Below are positions 17,830-26,458 of a DNA stretch of 64,000 nt, piece after piece (position 1 is the stretch's first letter; every line of letters begins with the position of its first letter). The notes beneath the pieces are model-generated. The model was not told the origin of the DNA and did no database searches. It saw nothing but the letters and a program-made list of their open reading frames with translations. The DNA is taken from the NCBI RefSeq assembly GCF_947494875.1, contig NZ_CANLWM010000008.1:248001-312000 (forward strand). Reading direction: 5' to 3'. The stretch is from an uncultured Williamsia sp. GTDB taxonomy: Bacteria > Actinomycetota > Actinomycetes > Mycobacteriales > Mycobacteriaceae. A program made the position numbers and the translations under genes.

Positions 17830-18980
17830 CGGAGGCGCTCCCCGGAGCTCCTGTCGAACAGGTAGACCCGCTCGGCGGGTGCGTCGACGACGACACGGTC
17901 CTCGGACGCCCACGTCTGCTCCGGTGGGGTCGCGACGACGATCCCCTCCTCCCGCCCCGGCACCGTCGCGGTCGCGAGGCCGAACTCGAGCAGGTGCTCG
18001 AAGTAGGCGACGGTCGCGGGGATGCCCGGACCGTCGTCCGCTGCGCGGACGGTCGCGTCCTGCGGTCGCACGCCCACGGTGACCTCGGTGCCGTCGGCGA
18101 CCGACTGCGCGGCGGTGGCGAGTGCCCCGCCGCCGCTGCCGATCTCGACGACGACCCTGCCGTCGCGATGCCGGACGACACCGGGCAGGACGGTGATGGC
18201 GGGCTCGCCGACGAACTGCGCGACGAACAGGTTGGCGGGGTCGTCGAACACCTCGTCGGGAGTGCCGAACTGCTGCACCACACCGCCGTCCATCACGGCG
18301 AGGCGGTCCGCCAGTGACAGCGCCTCCACCTGGTCGTGGGTGACGACGATCGTCGTGTAGCCGAATTCCCGCTGCAACACCTTGAGTTCTCGCCGAACCC
18401 GTTGGCGTGCCGAGGCGTCGAGGTGACTGAGCGGCTCGTCGAGCAGCAGCACGGGCGGGTTCCGGACGAGCGCCCGCGCGAGAGCGACCCGCTGCTTCTG
18501 TCCGCTCGACAGGCCTGCGGGACGCAGGGCCATCATGTCGGTCATCTCGAGACGCTCGGCGATGGCGTCGACCTTCGCGGCGGCGTCGGGGACCTTGCGT
18601 GCCTTCAGTCCGTAGAGGAGGTTCTCGCGCACCGACATCGGGGGGTACAGCGCGTAACTCTCGAATCCCACGCCGACGCCACGCCGGGAGGCGGGCATCT
18701 CCGAGATCTCGGTGTCGCCGATGCGGATGGACCCGCTGGTGACCGTCTCGAGCCCGGCGATCATCCGCAGGGTGGTGGTCTTGCCGCATCCGGACGGTCC
18801 GAGCAGGGCGATCAGCTCCCCCGGCTCGATGGCGAGGTCGAGGCCCTTGACGGCGCGGAACTCCTCGCGACCGCGGGCGGAGTAGGTCTTCACCAGGTTC
18901 GAGAGGGTGAGGCTCTGCGCCCCGTCGGTCGTCGACGCGTCGTCGTCGCGCTTGCGACGGGAGTCAGACAGGATGCTCAT
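17826..18980 (-). CDS. sugar/polyol ABC transporter ATP-binding protein (MalK/UgpC type)
   Basis: The 384-residue protein has Walker A GPSGCGKTT (about residue 59), Walker B VLLLDEP, switch-His VVTHD, and a C-terminal OB-fold regulatory region typical of MalK-type importers. The signature reads LSSGQKQR instead of LSGGQ, with Ser at the first Gly. It is one of two adjacent ATPases, so the importer probably uses a heterodimeric nucleotide-binding pair, as in other two-ATPase polyol systems. The ATG at 18980 overlaps the second ATPase stop by 4 bp. Confidence 0.87.
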   Translation of the reverse strand: MSILSDSRRKRDDDASTTDGAQSLTLSNLVKTYSARGREEFRAVKGLDLAIEPGELIALLGPSGCGKTTTLRMIAGLETVTSGSIRIGDTEISEMPASRRGVGVGFESYALYPPMSVRENLLYGLKARKVPDAAAKVDAIAERLEMTDMMALRPAGLSSGQKQRVALARALVRNPPVLLLDEPLSHLDASARQRVRRELKVLQREFGYTTIVVTHDQVEALSLADRLAVMDGGVVQQFGTPDEVFDDPANLFVAQFVGEPAITVLPGVVRHRDGRVVVEIGSGGGALATAAQSVADGTEVTVGVRPQDATVRAADDGPGIPATVAYFEHLLEFGLATATVPGREEGIVVATPPEQTWASEDRVVVDAPAERVYLFDRSSGERLR

Positions 18981-20125
18981 GCGTGTGCCTCCAGGCTGGG
19001 GGCCGTCGCGCCGCCGAGACGCGCGGTGTCGCCGCCGCCGGCGGATCCGGTGGACGTCGCGGCGAACAGGTGGATGTCGTCGGGGGCGACGGTGACCGTC
19101 ACCTCGGAGCCCTCGGTGACGCCGGCCCGGCTGGTGACCAGGACGACGATCTGCTCGCCGCCCGCGGACACGGTGAGTTCGACGTTGCGGCCGAGACGTT
19201 CGGCGAGGAGCACCCGACCCCGGATCCCCGGGGCGGTGCCGTCGGCCGCGACGGACAGGTCGCACGGACGCAGACCGACGCGGACGCGGTCGCCGCGCGA
19301 CACGTCGACCCCGGCGGGCACCGGCAGCTCGACAGTGCCGTCTCCGAGGCGGAACGTTGCCCCGCCGTCACCGGCGTCGACGACACCGTCGAGGAGGTTC
19401 ATCTCCGGCTGGCCGAGCGCCCGCCCGACAAACGTGTCGGCCGGTCGACGCCAGATCTCCTGCGGCGTCCCGATCTGCACCAGTTCTCCCTCGCGCATCA
19501 CCGCGATGCGGTCGCCGAGGGCCAGCGCCTCCTGGTAGTCGTGCGTGACGTAGACGGTGGTGGTGTTCGACATCTGGCCGAGCTGCTTGAGCTCAGCACG
19601 CATCGCCGCCCGCAGTTTGGCGTCGAGGTGACTCAGCGGCTCGTCGAGCAGGTAGACGTCGGCGGGACGCACCAGCACCCGCCCGAGGGCGACGCGCTGA
19701 CGCTGTCCGTTCGACAGTTCCCGCGGGAACCGTTGCAGCAGATGGTTGATGCCGAGTGTGCTGGTGACCTGCTCGATCCGCTCGGTGCGTTGGGCGGCGG
19801 AGTACTTGCCGGTGCGCCCCGACTTCAACGGCGACGCGAGGTTCTCGCTGACCGTCTTCTGCGGGTACAGCGCGTAGCTCTCGAAGGCCATCGCGACGTT
19901 GCGGTGGTACGGCTCGACCTGCGTCATGTCGACGCCGCCGATCCGCACCGACCCTGCGTCGATGTCGACGAGACCGGCGATCGACTTGAGCGTCGTCGTC
20001 TTCCCGGCACCGCTGGGCCCCAGGATGACGAAGAACTCGCCGTCGGCGATGTCGACGGAGATGTCGGACACCGCGGCGGTCTTCCCGTAGGTCTTCGTCA
20101 GACCGTTCAGTTCCAGTGTGGCCAT
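18977..20125 (-). CDS. sugar/polyol ABC transporter ATP-binding protein, second copy
   Basis: The 382-residue paralogue of the next ATPase has Walker A GPSGAGKTT, Walker B VYLLDEP, switch-His YVTHD and a MalK-like regulatory domain. Its signature is LSNGQRQR, with Asn at the first Gly. Both ATPases thus carry non-consensus signatures, which fits a heterodimer. The start ATG at 20125 overlaps the permease stop by one base (TGATG). Confidence 0.87.
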   Translation of the reverse strand: MATLELNGLTKTYGKTAAVSDISVDIADGEFFVILGPSGAGKTTTLKSIAGLVDIDAGSVRIGGVDMTQVEPYHRNVAMAFESYALYPQKTVSENLASPLKSGRTGKYSAAQRTERIEQVTSTLGINHLLQRFPRELSNGQRQRVALGRVLVRPADVYLLDEPLSHLDAKLRAAMRAELKQLGQMSNTTTVYVTHDYQEALALGDRIAVMREGELVQIGTPQEIWRRPADTFVGRALGQPEMNLLDGVVDAGDGGATFRLGDGTVELPVPAGVDVSRGDRVRVGLRPCDLSVAADGTAPGIRGRVLLAERLGRNVELTVSAGGEQIVVLVTSRAGVTEGSEVTVTVAPDDIHLFAATSTGSAGGGDTARLGGATAPSLEAHA

Positions 20126-21027
20126 CAGGATTTCACCGCTCCGAAGGACAGGCCCCGCACGAGGTACCGCTGGATGGTCAGGGCGAGGACCAGCGGGGGC
20201 AGGGCTGCGATCACCGCCGCCGCGGCGGTGAGGTTGTAGTACGCCTGGCCGCCGCCGCCGAGGAACTTGGTGATCGCGACGGTCACCGTGCCGGCGTTGC
20301 TGTCGGCGAGGATCAGCGGGAAGACGTAGTTGTTCCAGGCGAAGATGAACGCCAGCAGGGCCGCCGCGGCGATGCCGGGACGCACCATCGGCAGCGCGAC
20401 CATCACGAACGCGCGGCTGCGGGTGTACCCGTCGAGCAGGGCGGCCTGTTCGAGGTCTTCGGGCAGGTCCTGGAAGTAGGACCGCAGGATCCACACCACC
20501 AGCGGCATCGTCACCAGCTGCAGCACCCAGATCATGCCGACCTTGGTGTCGAACAGACCGACCTGGTTGTAGATGACGAACAGCGGGACGATCACCATCA
20601 GCTCCGGGGCGAACCGGAACGACAGCATCTGGAACATCAGGTCGTCGCTGCCGCGGTACTTCCACCGCCCTGCGGCGTACGCCGCCGGGATGCCGATGAC
20701 CAGCGAGACGATCACCGCGCCACCGCAGTTGAGGACGCTGGTCCACAGCGAGGCGGTGAAGTCGACGCTGGTCATCCGCTCGCCCTTGCTGGAGAGCACG
20801 GTGGCGAAGTTCGACCACGTCGGGCTGAACTGGAAGTAGGTGGTGGTCTGCTCGGCCGAGTTCTTCAGCGCCAGGATCACCATCCAGGCGATCGGGAAGA
20901 GGGAGAACACGAACCACACCAGCAGGGTGAGGTCGGCGGCGACCGAGCCGCCGGTGAACCGCTTGCGCCCGGGGAGCAGCTCCTCCCGGCGCGGGAGATG
21001 CGGTCGGGGAATGCGTACGCCTGCCAT
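20125..21027 (-). CDS. ABC transporter permease (MalG-type)
   Basis: This is a 300-residue membrane protein with six segments and the cytoplasmic EAA loop LEQAALLDGYTRSRAFVMVALPMVRPGI. It corresponds to the MalG-like inner-membrane subunit of carbohydrate ABC importers. The ATG at 21027 overlaps the stop of the partner permease by one base. Confidence 0.88.
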   Translation of the reverse strand: MAGVRIPRPHLPRREELLPGRKRFTGGSVAADLTLLVWFVFSLFPIAWMVILALKNSAEQTTTYFQFSPTWSNFATVLSSKGERMTSVDFTASLWTSVLNCGGAVIVSLVIGIPAAYAAGRWKYRGSDDLMFQMLSFRFAPELMVIVPLFVIYNQVGLFDTKVGMIWVLQLVTMPLVVWILRSYFQDLPEDLEQAALLDGYTRSRAFVMVALPMVRPGIAAAALLAFIFAWNNYVFPLILADSNAGTVTVAITKFLGGGGQAYYNLTAAAAVIAALPPLVLALTIQRYLVRGLSFGAVKS

Positions 21028-21983
21028 CAGGACTCCGCTCCCGCAGCACGACGCTGCGCCTTGCCCAGCACGCCGACGAGGATGCGTGCGGTGATGAACA
21101 CGAGGATCCAGAGCAGCAGCATGTAGGTGCTGCCCCGGGAGTAGTCGAGGTTGATGATCGAGTCCTCGAACGCACCGATCTGCAGGGTGCGGGTCGCGAC
21201 ACCGGGGCCGCCGGCGGTGAGGACGTAGATGTGGTCGAACACCTTGAGGTTGTCCATGAACCGGAAGATGACGGCGACCAGGATGTAGGGCCAGATCATC
21301 GGCAGCATCAGCTTGCGGAACATGTAGAACCATCCGGCGCCGTCGATCTCGGACGCCTCGAACGGTTCCTTCGGCAGCGACCGGATGCCGGCGAGGACGA
21401 GGATCGCGACGAACGGCGTGAAGATCCAGATGTCGACGAGGATCACCGAGAACAGCGCGTTCGACCGTGACAGCCAGTCGAACGTGCTACCCAGGCCGAA
21501 CACGTGGTTGAGGATGCCGAACTGCGGGTTGAACATCAGTTTCCAGATGACGCCCGCGATCACCGGCGCGATCATCAGCGGGAGGATCAGCACCTTCTCG
21601 AAGATCTTGCCGACGATGCTCGAGCGGTTGAGCAGCAGCGCGAGGCCGACGCCGAGGAGCGTCTCGAGCAGCGTGGCGCCGACCGCGAAGATCGCCGTCG
21701 TCCGCACGCTCGACCAGAAGATCTCGTCGCCGAGGACGGACTTGAAGTTGTCGAACCACACGAACACCGGGTCCGGGTTGACCGCCGCGTAGTTGAGGAA
21801 CGCGTAGTACGCGCCGACCACGAACGGGTACAGGATGCCGATGACGATCGCGACCGCCGGCAGCGACAACAGATAGGGCCGGAGCCGTCGGCGCCAGGAC
21901 GGCACCTCCGGCAGCTTCCGCCCGGGCACCGGATCCGGTGCGGCGGAGGACGCCTCGGCGGGCGTGGACGTCTGCGTTGACAT
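21027..21983 (-). CDS. ABC transporter permease (MalF-type)
   Basis: This is a 318-residue membrane protein with six segments and the EAA loop PFEASEIDGAGWFYMFRKLMLPMIWP, typical of MalF-like permeases that pair with the next subunit. It starts 14 bp after the binding-protein gene, without overlap, so the binding protein may be made in excess as is usual. Confidence 0.88.
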   Translation of the reverse strand: MSTQTSTPAEASSAAPDPVPGRKLPEVPSWRRRLRPYLLSLPAVAIVIGILYPFVVGAYYAFLNYAAVNPDPVFVWFDNFKSVLGDEIFWSSVRTTAIFAVGATLLETLLGVGLALLLNRSSIVGKIFEKVLILPLMIAPVIAGVIWKLMFNPQFGILNHVFGLGSTFDWLSRSNALFSVILVDIWIFTPFVAILVLAGIRSLPKEPFEASEIDGAGWFYMFRKLMLPMIWPYILVAVIFRFMDNLKVFDHIYVLTAGGPGVATRTLQIGAFEDSIINLDYSRGSTYMLLLWILVFITARILVGVLGKAQRRAAGAES

Positions 21984-21997
21984 GGGTGGGCCGCCCT

Positions 21998-23428
21998 CTA
22001 CAGGTTGACTTTGGAGGTGTTGGTCTTGGCGAGGCTGTTCAGCCGCGACTGCGCGTTGTCGCCGCCGTAGATGTCCTGCAGCGCCACCGCCCAGTCCTTG
22101 GTCGTGTCGAAGAACTTCTTCTGCGGCGTGAACTGGATCTTCGACGAGCCGATCACCGTCTCGAACGTCTCGAGGTAACCGGGCTGGTCGGCCGCGATGC
22201 GGGTGAAGGTGGTGTCGAACACGGACTTCCGCACGGGATCGGCGTAGATGCCACCCTCGACTGCCTTGTTCATCGACTCCTTGCCGGTGGCCCACTGCAT
22301 GAACAGCCAGGCCGCGGGCTTGCGCGTCGACCGGGCGTTCATGGCCCAGCTCCACGTCCACAGGTTGGTGCGGTAGTTGCCGTCCGGACCGGCGGGACCG
22401 GGGTACCACCCCAGGTTCCCGGCCTCCTTGCTCGCACCCGGCTTGTTCTTCGGGTAGGTCGCGGAGTCGGCGTCGTAGACCATCATCGCGGTCCCGTCAC
22501 CGAGATCGCCTGTGGCCTGCGGGTAGTCGTAGGTCGTCCACGACGTCGGACCGGCCGCCTTCTGCATCTCGATCCACTTCTTCGTGAAGTCGACCGCCTT
22601 GGGGCTGTTCATCTCGGCGACGAGGTCGGACCCGTCGACGCGGTAGTCGACGGCGCCCTCGCGGGTGTACTGGGTCATGAAGCCGGGGTGGATCGTCGCC
22701 CACGACTTCGACCCGCGGGTGGCGATGCCGTACCGGTTCTCCGACCGGTCGGTGAGATCGGTGGCCAGCTGGATGAAGTCGTCGAACGTGGTGGGGAGCT
22801 TGATGCCCCGGCGGTCGAAGTAGGCCTTGTTGTAGGCCACGACGTTGTTCTCGAAGCCCCACGGGATGGCCCACTGACCGCCGGATCCGATCGGGTTGCC
22901 GAGCTCGAAGTCCCAGCGGGTGGACTGCCGGAGACCCTCGAAGATGTCGTCGAAGTCGTACTCGGCGTTGGTCGCCGAGCTGTTGGCGATCCACGGGCCC
23001 AGGTCCTCGAGCCATCCGGGCGGACCGTACTGCCAGATGAAATAGGCGCCGAGCATGAAGCAGTCGTGCTTGCCGGTCCCGCCGGCGAGTTCGGTGTTCA
23101 GCTTGGTGAAGTAGTCGGCCTCGGGCACGAGGTCGACCTTCACCTCGATGCCGGTCAGCTCCGTGAACTCGGCCAGCAGTGGCTGGTAGGACAGCTGGTA
23201 GGGGTGCGGCGTCTGCAGGATCGACAGGGTCGTGCCCTTCTGGCTCTTCCAGTCGAACGCACCGGTCACCGCGGACGCGCCGTTCGGCTCGTCGACACGT
23301 CCGCCGATGCCGCATGCCCCCAGGATCGGGACCGTCGCGGCCGCCGCACCCGCGATACCCATGGCGCGCAACATGTCCCGACGGGAGAACCGGCGGTCCA
23401 TCGGCGATCCCTGTCCGATCGGGGCCAT
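21998..23428 (-). CDS. Tat-exported polyol/sugar-binding lipoprotein
   Basis: This 476-residue family 1 extracellular solute-binding protein has the Tat motif SRRDMLRAMG near residue 15 and a lipobox (ILGAC) near residue 39, so it is exported folded and lipid-anchored. The mature part has the two-lobed binding-protein pattern (LTGIEVKVDLVPEADYF, AAWLFMQWATGKES). Neighbouring dehydrogenases and kinases imply a tetritol or similar polyol ligand. The start is ATG 23428, overlapping the upstream stop by one base. A second ATG nine codons in (23401) has a better AGGGA spacing and may be the real start. Confidence 0.87.
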   Translation of the reverse strand: MAPIGQGSPMDRRFSRRDMLRAMGIAGAAAATVPILGACGIGGRVDEPNGASAVTGAFDWKSQKGTTLSILQTPHPYQLSYQPLLAEFTELTGIEVKVDLVPEADYFTKLNTELAGGTGKHDCFMLGAYFIWQYGPPGWLEDLGPWIANSSATNAEYDFDDIFEGLRQSTRWDFELGNPIGSGGQWAIPWGFENNVVAYNKAYFDRRGIKLPTTFDDFIQLATDLTDRSENRYGIATRGSKSWATIHPGFMTQYTREGAVDYRVDGSDLVAEMNSPKAVDFTKKWIEMQKAAGPTSWTTYDYPQATGDLGDGTAMMVYDADSATYPKNKPGASKEAGNLGWYPGPAGPDGNYRTNLWTWSWAMNARSTRKPAAWLFMQWATGKESMNKAVEGGIYADPVRKSVFDTTFTRIAADQPGYLETFETVIGSSKIQFTPQKKFFDTTKDWAVALQDIYGGDNAQSRLNSLAKTNTSKVNL

Positions 23429-24522
23429 CAGGCGACCGCCTCGGGGATGAGTGAGACCTTGACCGACTCCGAGCCCGAACCCACCATGTCCAGACCCTTC
23501 TGGAACTCGGCGAGCGGGAACTGGTGGGTGCAGATCTCGTCCATCGGGAGGCGACCGGACTCGATCATCGCGATGGCGGCGGGCCAGCAGTGCGGCCCGA
23601 GGTGCGCGCCGAGGACGTCGAGCTCCTTGTCGTCGCTGATGATGCTCCAGTCGACGGAGGCCTCACTGCCGAAGACGCCGTACTCCACGTAGCGACCGAG
23701 CTTGCGCAGGATGTTCAGACCCTGACCGACGGCCGACGGGTGACCGGTGCCCTCGAGGTAGACGTCCGCGCCGTACCCGTCGGTGAGGTCACGGACGATC
23801 GAGATCGCATCCTCCTCGGCGATGTTGATCGTCAGGTCCGCGCCGCATCGGGTCGCGAGATCGAGCTTCTCCGGCGCCATGTCGAGCGCGATCACCCGCA
23901 TCGGGTTCTTCGCCGCCGCGCCGGCGATCATGCCGAGACCGATCGGCCCGCACCCGGCCACCACGACGGTGTCCTCGAACTGGATCCGCGCGCGCTCGAC
24001 GGCGTGCAGCGAGCACGACAGAGGCTCGGCGAACGCGGCGTGCTGCGGCGCGATGTCCGACGAGACCTTGTGCACCAGAGCCTCAGCCGGGAACACCATG
24101 TACGACGCCATCGCGCCCGGCGTGCGGCGCTTGAAGCCGTACAGGTCGTGCGGTGCGCACATGTGGTACTCGCCGCGTCGGCAGAACCGGCACTCCCAGC
24201 ACGGCACGATCTGCTCGGAAACCACGCGGTCGCCGACCGCGACACCCCACCGGCGCGCCGCCTCGTCGTCGAGCGCGACGACGCGACCGGCGAACTCGTG
24301 GCCGGGGATGACCATGGTCTCGGCCCAGGCCGGACGGCTCTCGTCGCCCCAGAACTTCGCCGCACCGTGGTAGCACTTCAGATCGCTCGCACAGATCCCG
24401 ACAGCCTCGACGGCGACGAGCGCCTCGCCGCGGCCGGGCGTGGGCACCACGACCTCCTCGAGCCGGTAGTCCTCCGGCCCGTGGCAGACCACGGCCTGCA
24501 TCTTCTCGGGGATCTCGCTCAT
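23428..24522 (-). CDS. zinc-dependent polyol (threitol-type) dehydrogenase
   Basis: The 364-residue medium-chain dehydrogenase binds catalytic zinc through Cys (GICASD) and His-Glu (GHEFAG), and has a four-Cys structural zinc loop (CWECRFCRRGEYHMC). NAD(P) binds through GCGPIGLGMIAG, with Asp in ALDMAP suggesting NAD. By context it oxidises a tetritol such as L-threitol to the erythrulose. It is the first gene of the eight-gene operon. GAGGAGA precedes the ATG at 24522, and a recognisable promoter lies 57 bp upstream. Confidence 0.88.
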   Translation of the reverse strand: MSEIPEKMQAVVCHGPEDYRLEEVVVPTPGRGEALVAVEAVGICASDLKCYHGAAKFWGDESRPAWAETMVIPGHEFAGRVVALDDEAARRWGVAVGDRVVSEQIVPCWECRFCRRGEYHMCAPHDLYGFKRRTPGAMASYMVFPAEALVHKVSSDIAPQHAAFAEPLSCSLHAVERARIQFEDTVVVAGCGPIGLGMIAGAAAKNPMRVIALDMAPEKLDLATRCGADLTINIAEEDAISIVRDLTDGYGADVYLEGTGHPSAVGQGLNILRKLGRYVEYGVFGSEASVDWSIISDDKELDVLGAHLGPHCWPAAIAMIESGRLPMDEICTHQFPLAEFQKGLDMVGSGSESVKVSLIPEAVA

Positions 24523-24578
24523 GTCTTCTCCTCGCACGGTGAGCCGCGTCATGCGTCACCGGATCTGTGGTGGCAGTC

Positions 24579-24607
24579 ACATTAACGACGACGCATCCCA
24601 CGCGCAA
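24579..24607 (-). promoter_or_regulatory. promoter of the polyol operon
   Basis: On the minus strand TTGCGC (24607-24602) and TAATGT (24584-24579) are separated by exactly 17 bp and match sigma-A -35 and -10 patterns. The -35 abuts the inverted repeat at 24609-24627. Confidence 0.6.
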
Positions 24608-24608
24608 G

Positions 24609-24660
24609 CAAATGCTCAGAACATTTGTTCATCCCGCCGAGTGTCGTGAACACATGCTCA
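24609..24660. promoter_or_regulatory. SorC-type operator cluster between adh and the regulator
   Basis: CAAATG-N7-CATTTG (24609-24627) is a perfect inverted repeat. Related half-sites follow: TGTTCA at 24626-24631 pairs with TGAACA at 24647-24652, and TGCTCA occurs at 24613 and 24655. SorC/DeoR-like regulators bind as tetramers to such spaced half-sites. Position beside the -35 box suggests repression of the catabolic operon. Confidence 0.6.
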
Positions 24661-24691
24661 CGGCGGTCGTGCGGCTGTCATACTGCTCGCC

Positions 24692-25675
24692 ATGTCCCTG
24701 CCCGACGGCGTCTACGACCCGGCGCTGCTCTACGCCGCCGCGCGCCTCTACTACGAGGAGGACGCGACGCAGGCCGAGGTCGCGGCGCGTCTCGGGACCA
24801 GCCGGGCCACCGTGAGTCGTCTGCTGTCGGAGGCTCGTCGACAGGGGATCGTCCGCATCGAGGTGGTCCCCCCGGGGTCCGAACTGCCCGCCGACGAGCT
24901 GGCACATCGTGTCGCCGACGTGCTGGGACTCGAATCGGTCTTCCTGTCCCCCGCACTCCCGCCGGCGTCGGGCCGGTCCACCGTCGACGTGATGGGCGGG
25001 ACGCTGGCACCCGCGGTCGCGCGCGCCCTCGCCTCCGCGGGCCTCGCGCCGGGCGACGTGTTGCTGGTGTCGTCCGGGCGGACGGTCTACGAGGTCTCGC
25101 GGTTCGACCTGACGCCACTGCCGGGCGTGTTGGTCGCGCCCACCGTCGGCGGCAACGACCAGCCCGAGGAGTGGTACCAGACGAACGAGATCACCCGCCG
25201 GGTCGCCAACCGCGTCGGCGGACGCGCCACCTACCTGTTCGCGCCCGCGCTGCCCGGCCCCAACCTGCACCCGTCGCTGCTGCAGGACCCGAGCATCCAG
25301 CGGGTGCTCGATCTGTGGCCGCAGGCGCGGTGCGCGCTGATGGGTGTAGGCGCGCCGCCGCTGAGCCGCTCCGACATCCCCCGGTTCGTGCCCACCGACT
25401 CCACGTCGCTGCGTCGCGCCGTCGGTGACGTCTGCTCACGCTTCTACGACCGCGACGGCGCACCCGTCGACTTCGAGGGGATCGACCGCCTCATCGCAAT
25501 CGATCTCGATGTGCTGCAGCAGATCCCGGTCACGATCGCGGTCGCGGTCGGGTCGGACAAGATCGAGTCCATCATCGCCGGCGCGCGCGGCGGGTACTAC
25601 CGCCGGCTCGTCACGGACCCGGCGACCGCCGGGGCCATCGTCGCCGCACTCCCCCACCAGGAGGTCACCACGTGA
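24692..25675 (+). CDS. SorC-family sugar-binding transcriptional regulator
   Basis: The 327-residue protein has an N-terminal helix-turn-helix (QAEVAARLGTSRATVSRLLSEARRQGIVRIEV, about residues 27-60) and a sugar-phosphate-binding SorC effector domain with GVGAPP and VGSDKIESIIAGARGGY. Members are usually induced by a phosphorylated pathway intermediate. It is divergent from the catabolic operon and its stop overlaps the SDR start by 4 bp (GTGA), so regulator and SDR form a unit. Confidence 0.9.
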   Translation: MSLPDGVYDPALLYAAARLYYEEDATQAEVAARLGTSRATVSRLLSEARRQGIVRIEVVPPGSELPADELAHRVADVLGLESVFLSPALPPASGRSTVDVMGGTLAPAVARALASAGLAPGDVLLVSSGRTVYEVSRFDLTPLPGVLVAPTVGGNDQPEEWYQTNEITRRVANRVGGRATYLFAPALPGPNLHPSLLQDPSIQRVLDLWPQARCALMGVGAPPLSRSDIPRFVPTDSTSLRRAVGDVCSRFYDRDGAPVDFEGIDRLIAIDLDVLQQIPVTIAVAVGSDKIESIIAGARGGYYRRLVTDPATAGAIVAALPHQEVTT

Positions 25676-26436
25676 GCGAGATCCGTCTCGACGGCGCACG
25701 CACGCTCGTCACGGGAGCGACCCGCGGGCTCGGAGCGGACATCGCGCGCGCCTTCGCCGAGGCCGGTGCGCGACTGGTCCTCTCCGGTCGGTCCGTCGAC
25801 GACCTCGAGGCGCAGGCGTCGCCGCTGCGGGACGAGTTCGACGTCGAGATCACCTGCTGCGCCGCCGACCTGGCCGCCTCCGACGGTCCCGATCGGCTCG
25901 TCGCCGACGCCGTCGCCGCGTTCGACGGTCTCGACGTCCTGGTGAACAACGCCGGCGTCTCGCACCCCGCCTCGGTGCTCGATCTCGACGCCGCTGGCTT
26001 CGACGCCACCGTCGCGGTGAACCTGCGTGCACCGGCACTGCTCGCCGCAGGCGTCGGGCGGGACATGGTTGCGCGGGGCATCCGCGGGTCGATCGTCACC
26101 GTCGCGTCCGCGGCGGCACTGACGCCGCTGGCCGAGCACTACGCCTACTCAGCGACCAAGGCCGGCCTCGTCATGGCGACCAAGGTGCTGGCCCTGGAGC
26201 TCGGTCCGCACGGCATCCGCGCGAACTCGGTGTGTCCCACAGTCGTCCTCACCGACATGGGCCGGCGTGTGTGGGGTGACGAGCAGAAGGCCGCACCACT
26301 GAAAGGTCGGATCCCGTTGGCGCGCTTCGCCGAACCACGGGAGGTGTCGGACGCCATCGTGTGGCTCGCCTCCGACGCGGCGTCGATGATCTCCGGCGTC
26401 GACCTCCCGATCGACGGGGGCTACACGGCCGGCTGA
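25672..26436 (+). CDS. SDR dehydrogenase of the polyol module (D-threitol-dehydrogenase-like)
   Basis: The 254-residue classical SDR has the cofactor site TGATRGLG (about residues 14-21), NNAGVSH, a catalytic Ser in ASAAALT, YSATK and a C-terminal GVDLPIDGGYTAG. Similar SDRs in mycobacterial tetritol clusters oxidise D-threitol to D-erythrulose. Together with the zinc dehydrogenase this could allow use of two stereoisomers. The GTG start overlaps the regulator stop. Confidence 0.85.
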   Translation: MSEIRLDGARTLVTGATRGLGADIARAFAEAGARLVLSGRSVDDLEAQASPLRDEFDVEITCCAADLAASDGPDRLVADAVAAFDGLDVLVNNAGVSHPASVLDLDAAGFDATVAVNLRAPALLAAGVGRDMVARGIRGSIVTVASAAALTPLAEHYAYSATKAGLVMATKVLALELGPHGIRANSVCPTVVLTDMGRRVWGDEQKAAPLKGRIPLARFAEPREVSDAIVWLASDAASMISGVDLPIDGGYTAG

Positions 26437-26458
26437 CACCCCGGCTCACCGCCCGAGG

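Noticed and set aside
16090-18789. A single 899-codon frame spanning the DhaK-DhaL kinase and part of the ATPase
   Set aside because: Only the part from 17829 onward encodes the kinase. The upstream part is out of frame with the ABC ATPase and has shadow composition; the ATPase reads correctly in another frame and ends with a 4-bp overlap.
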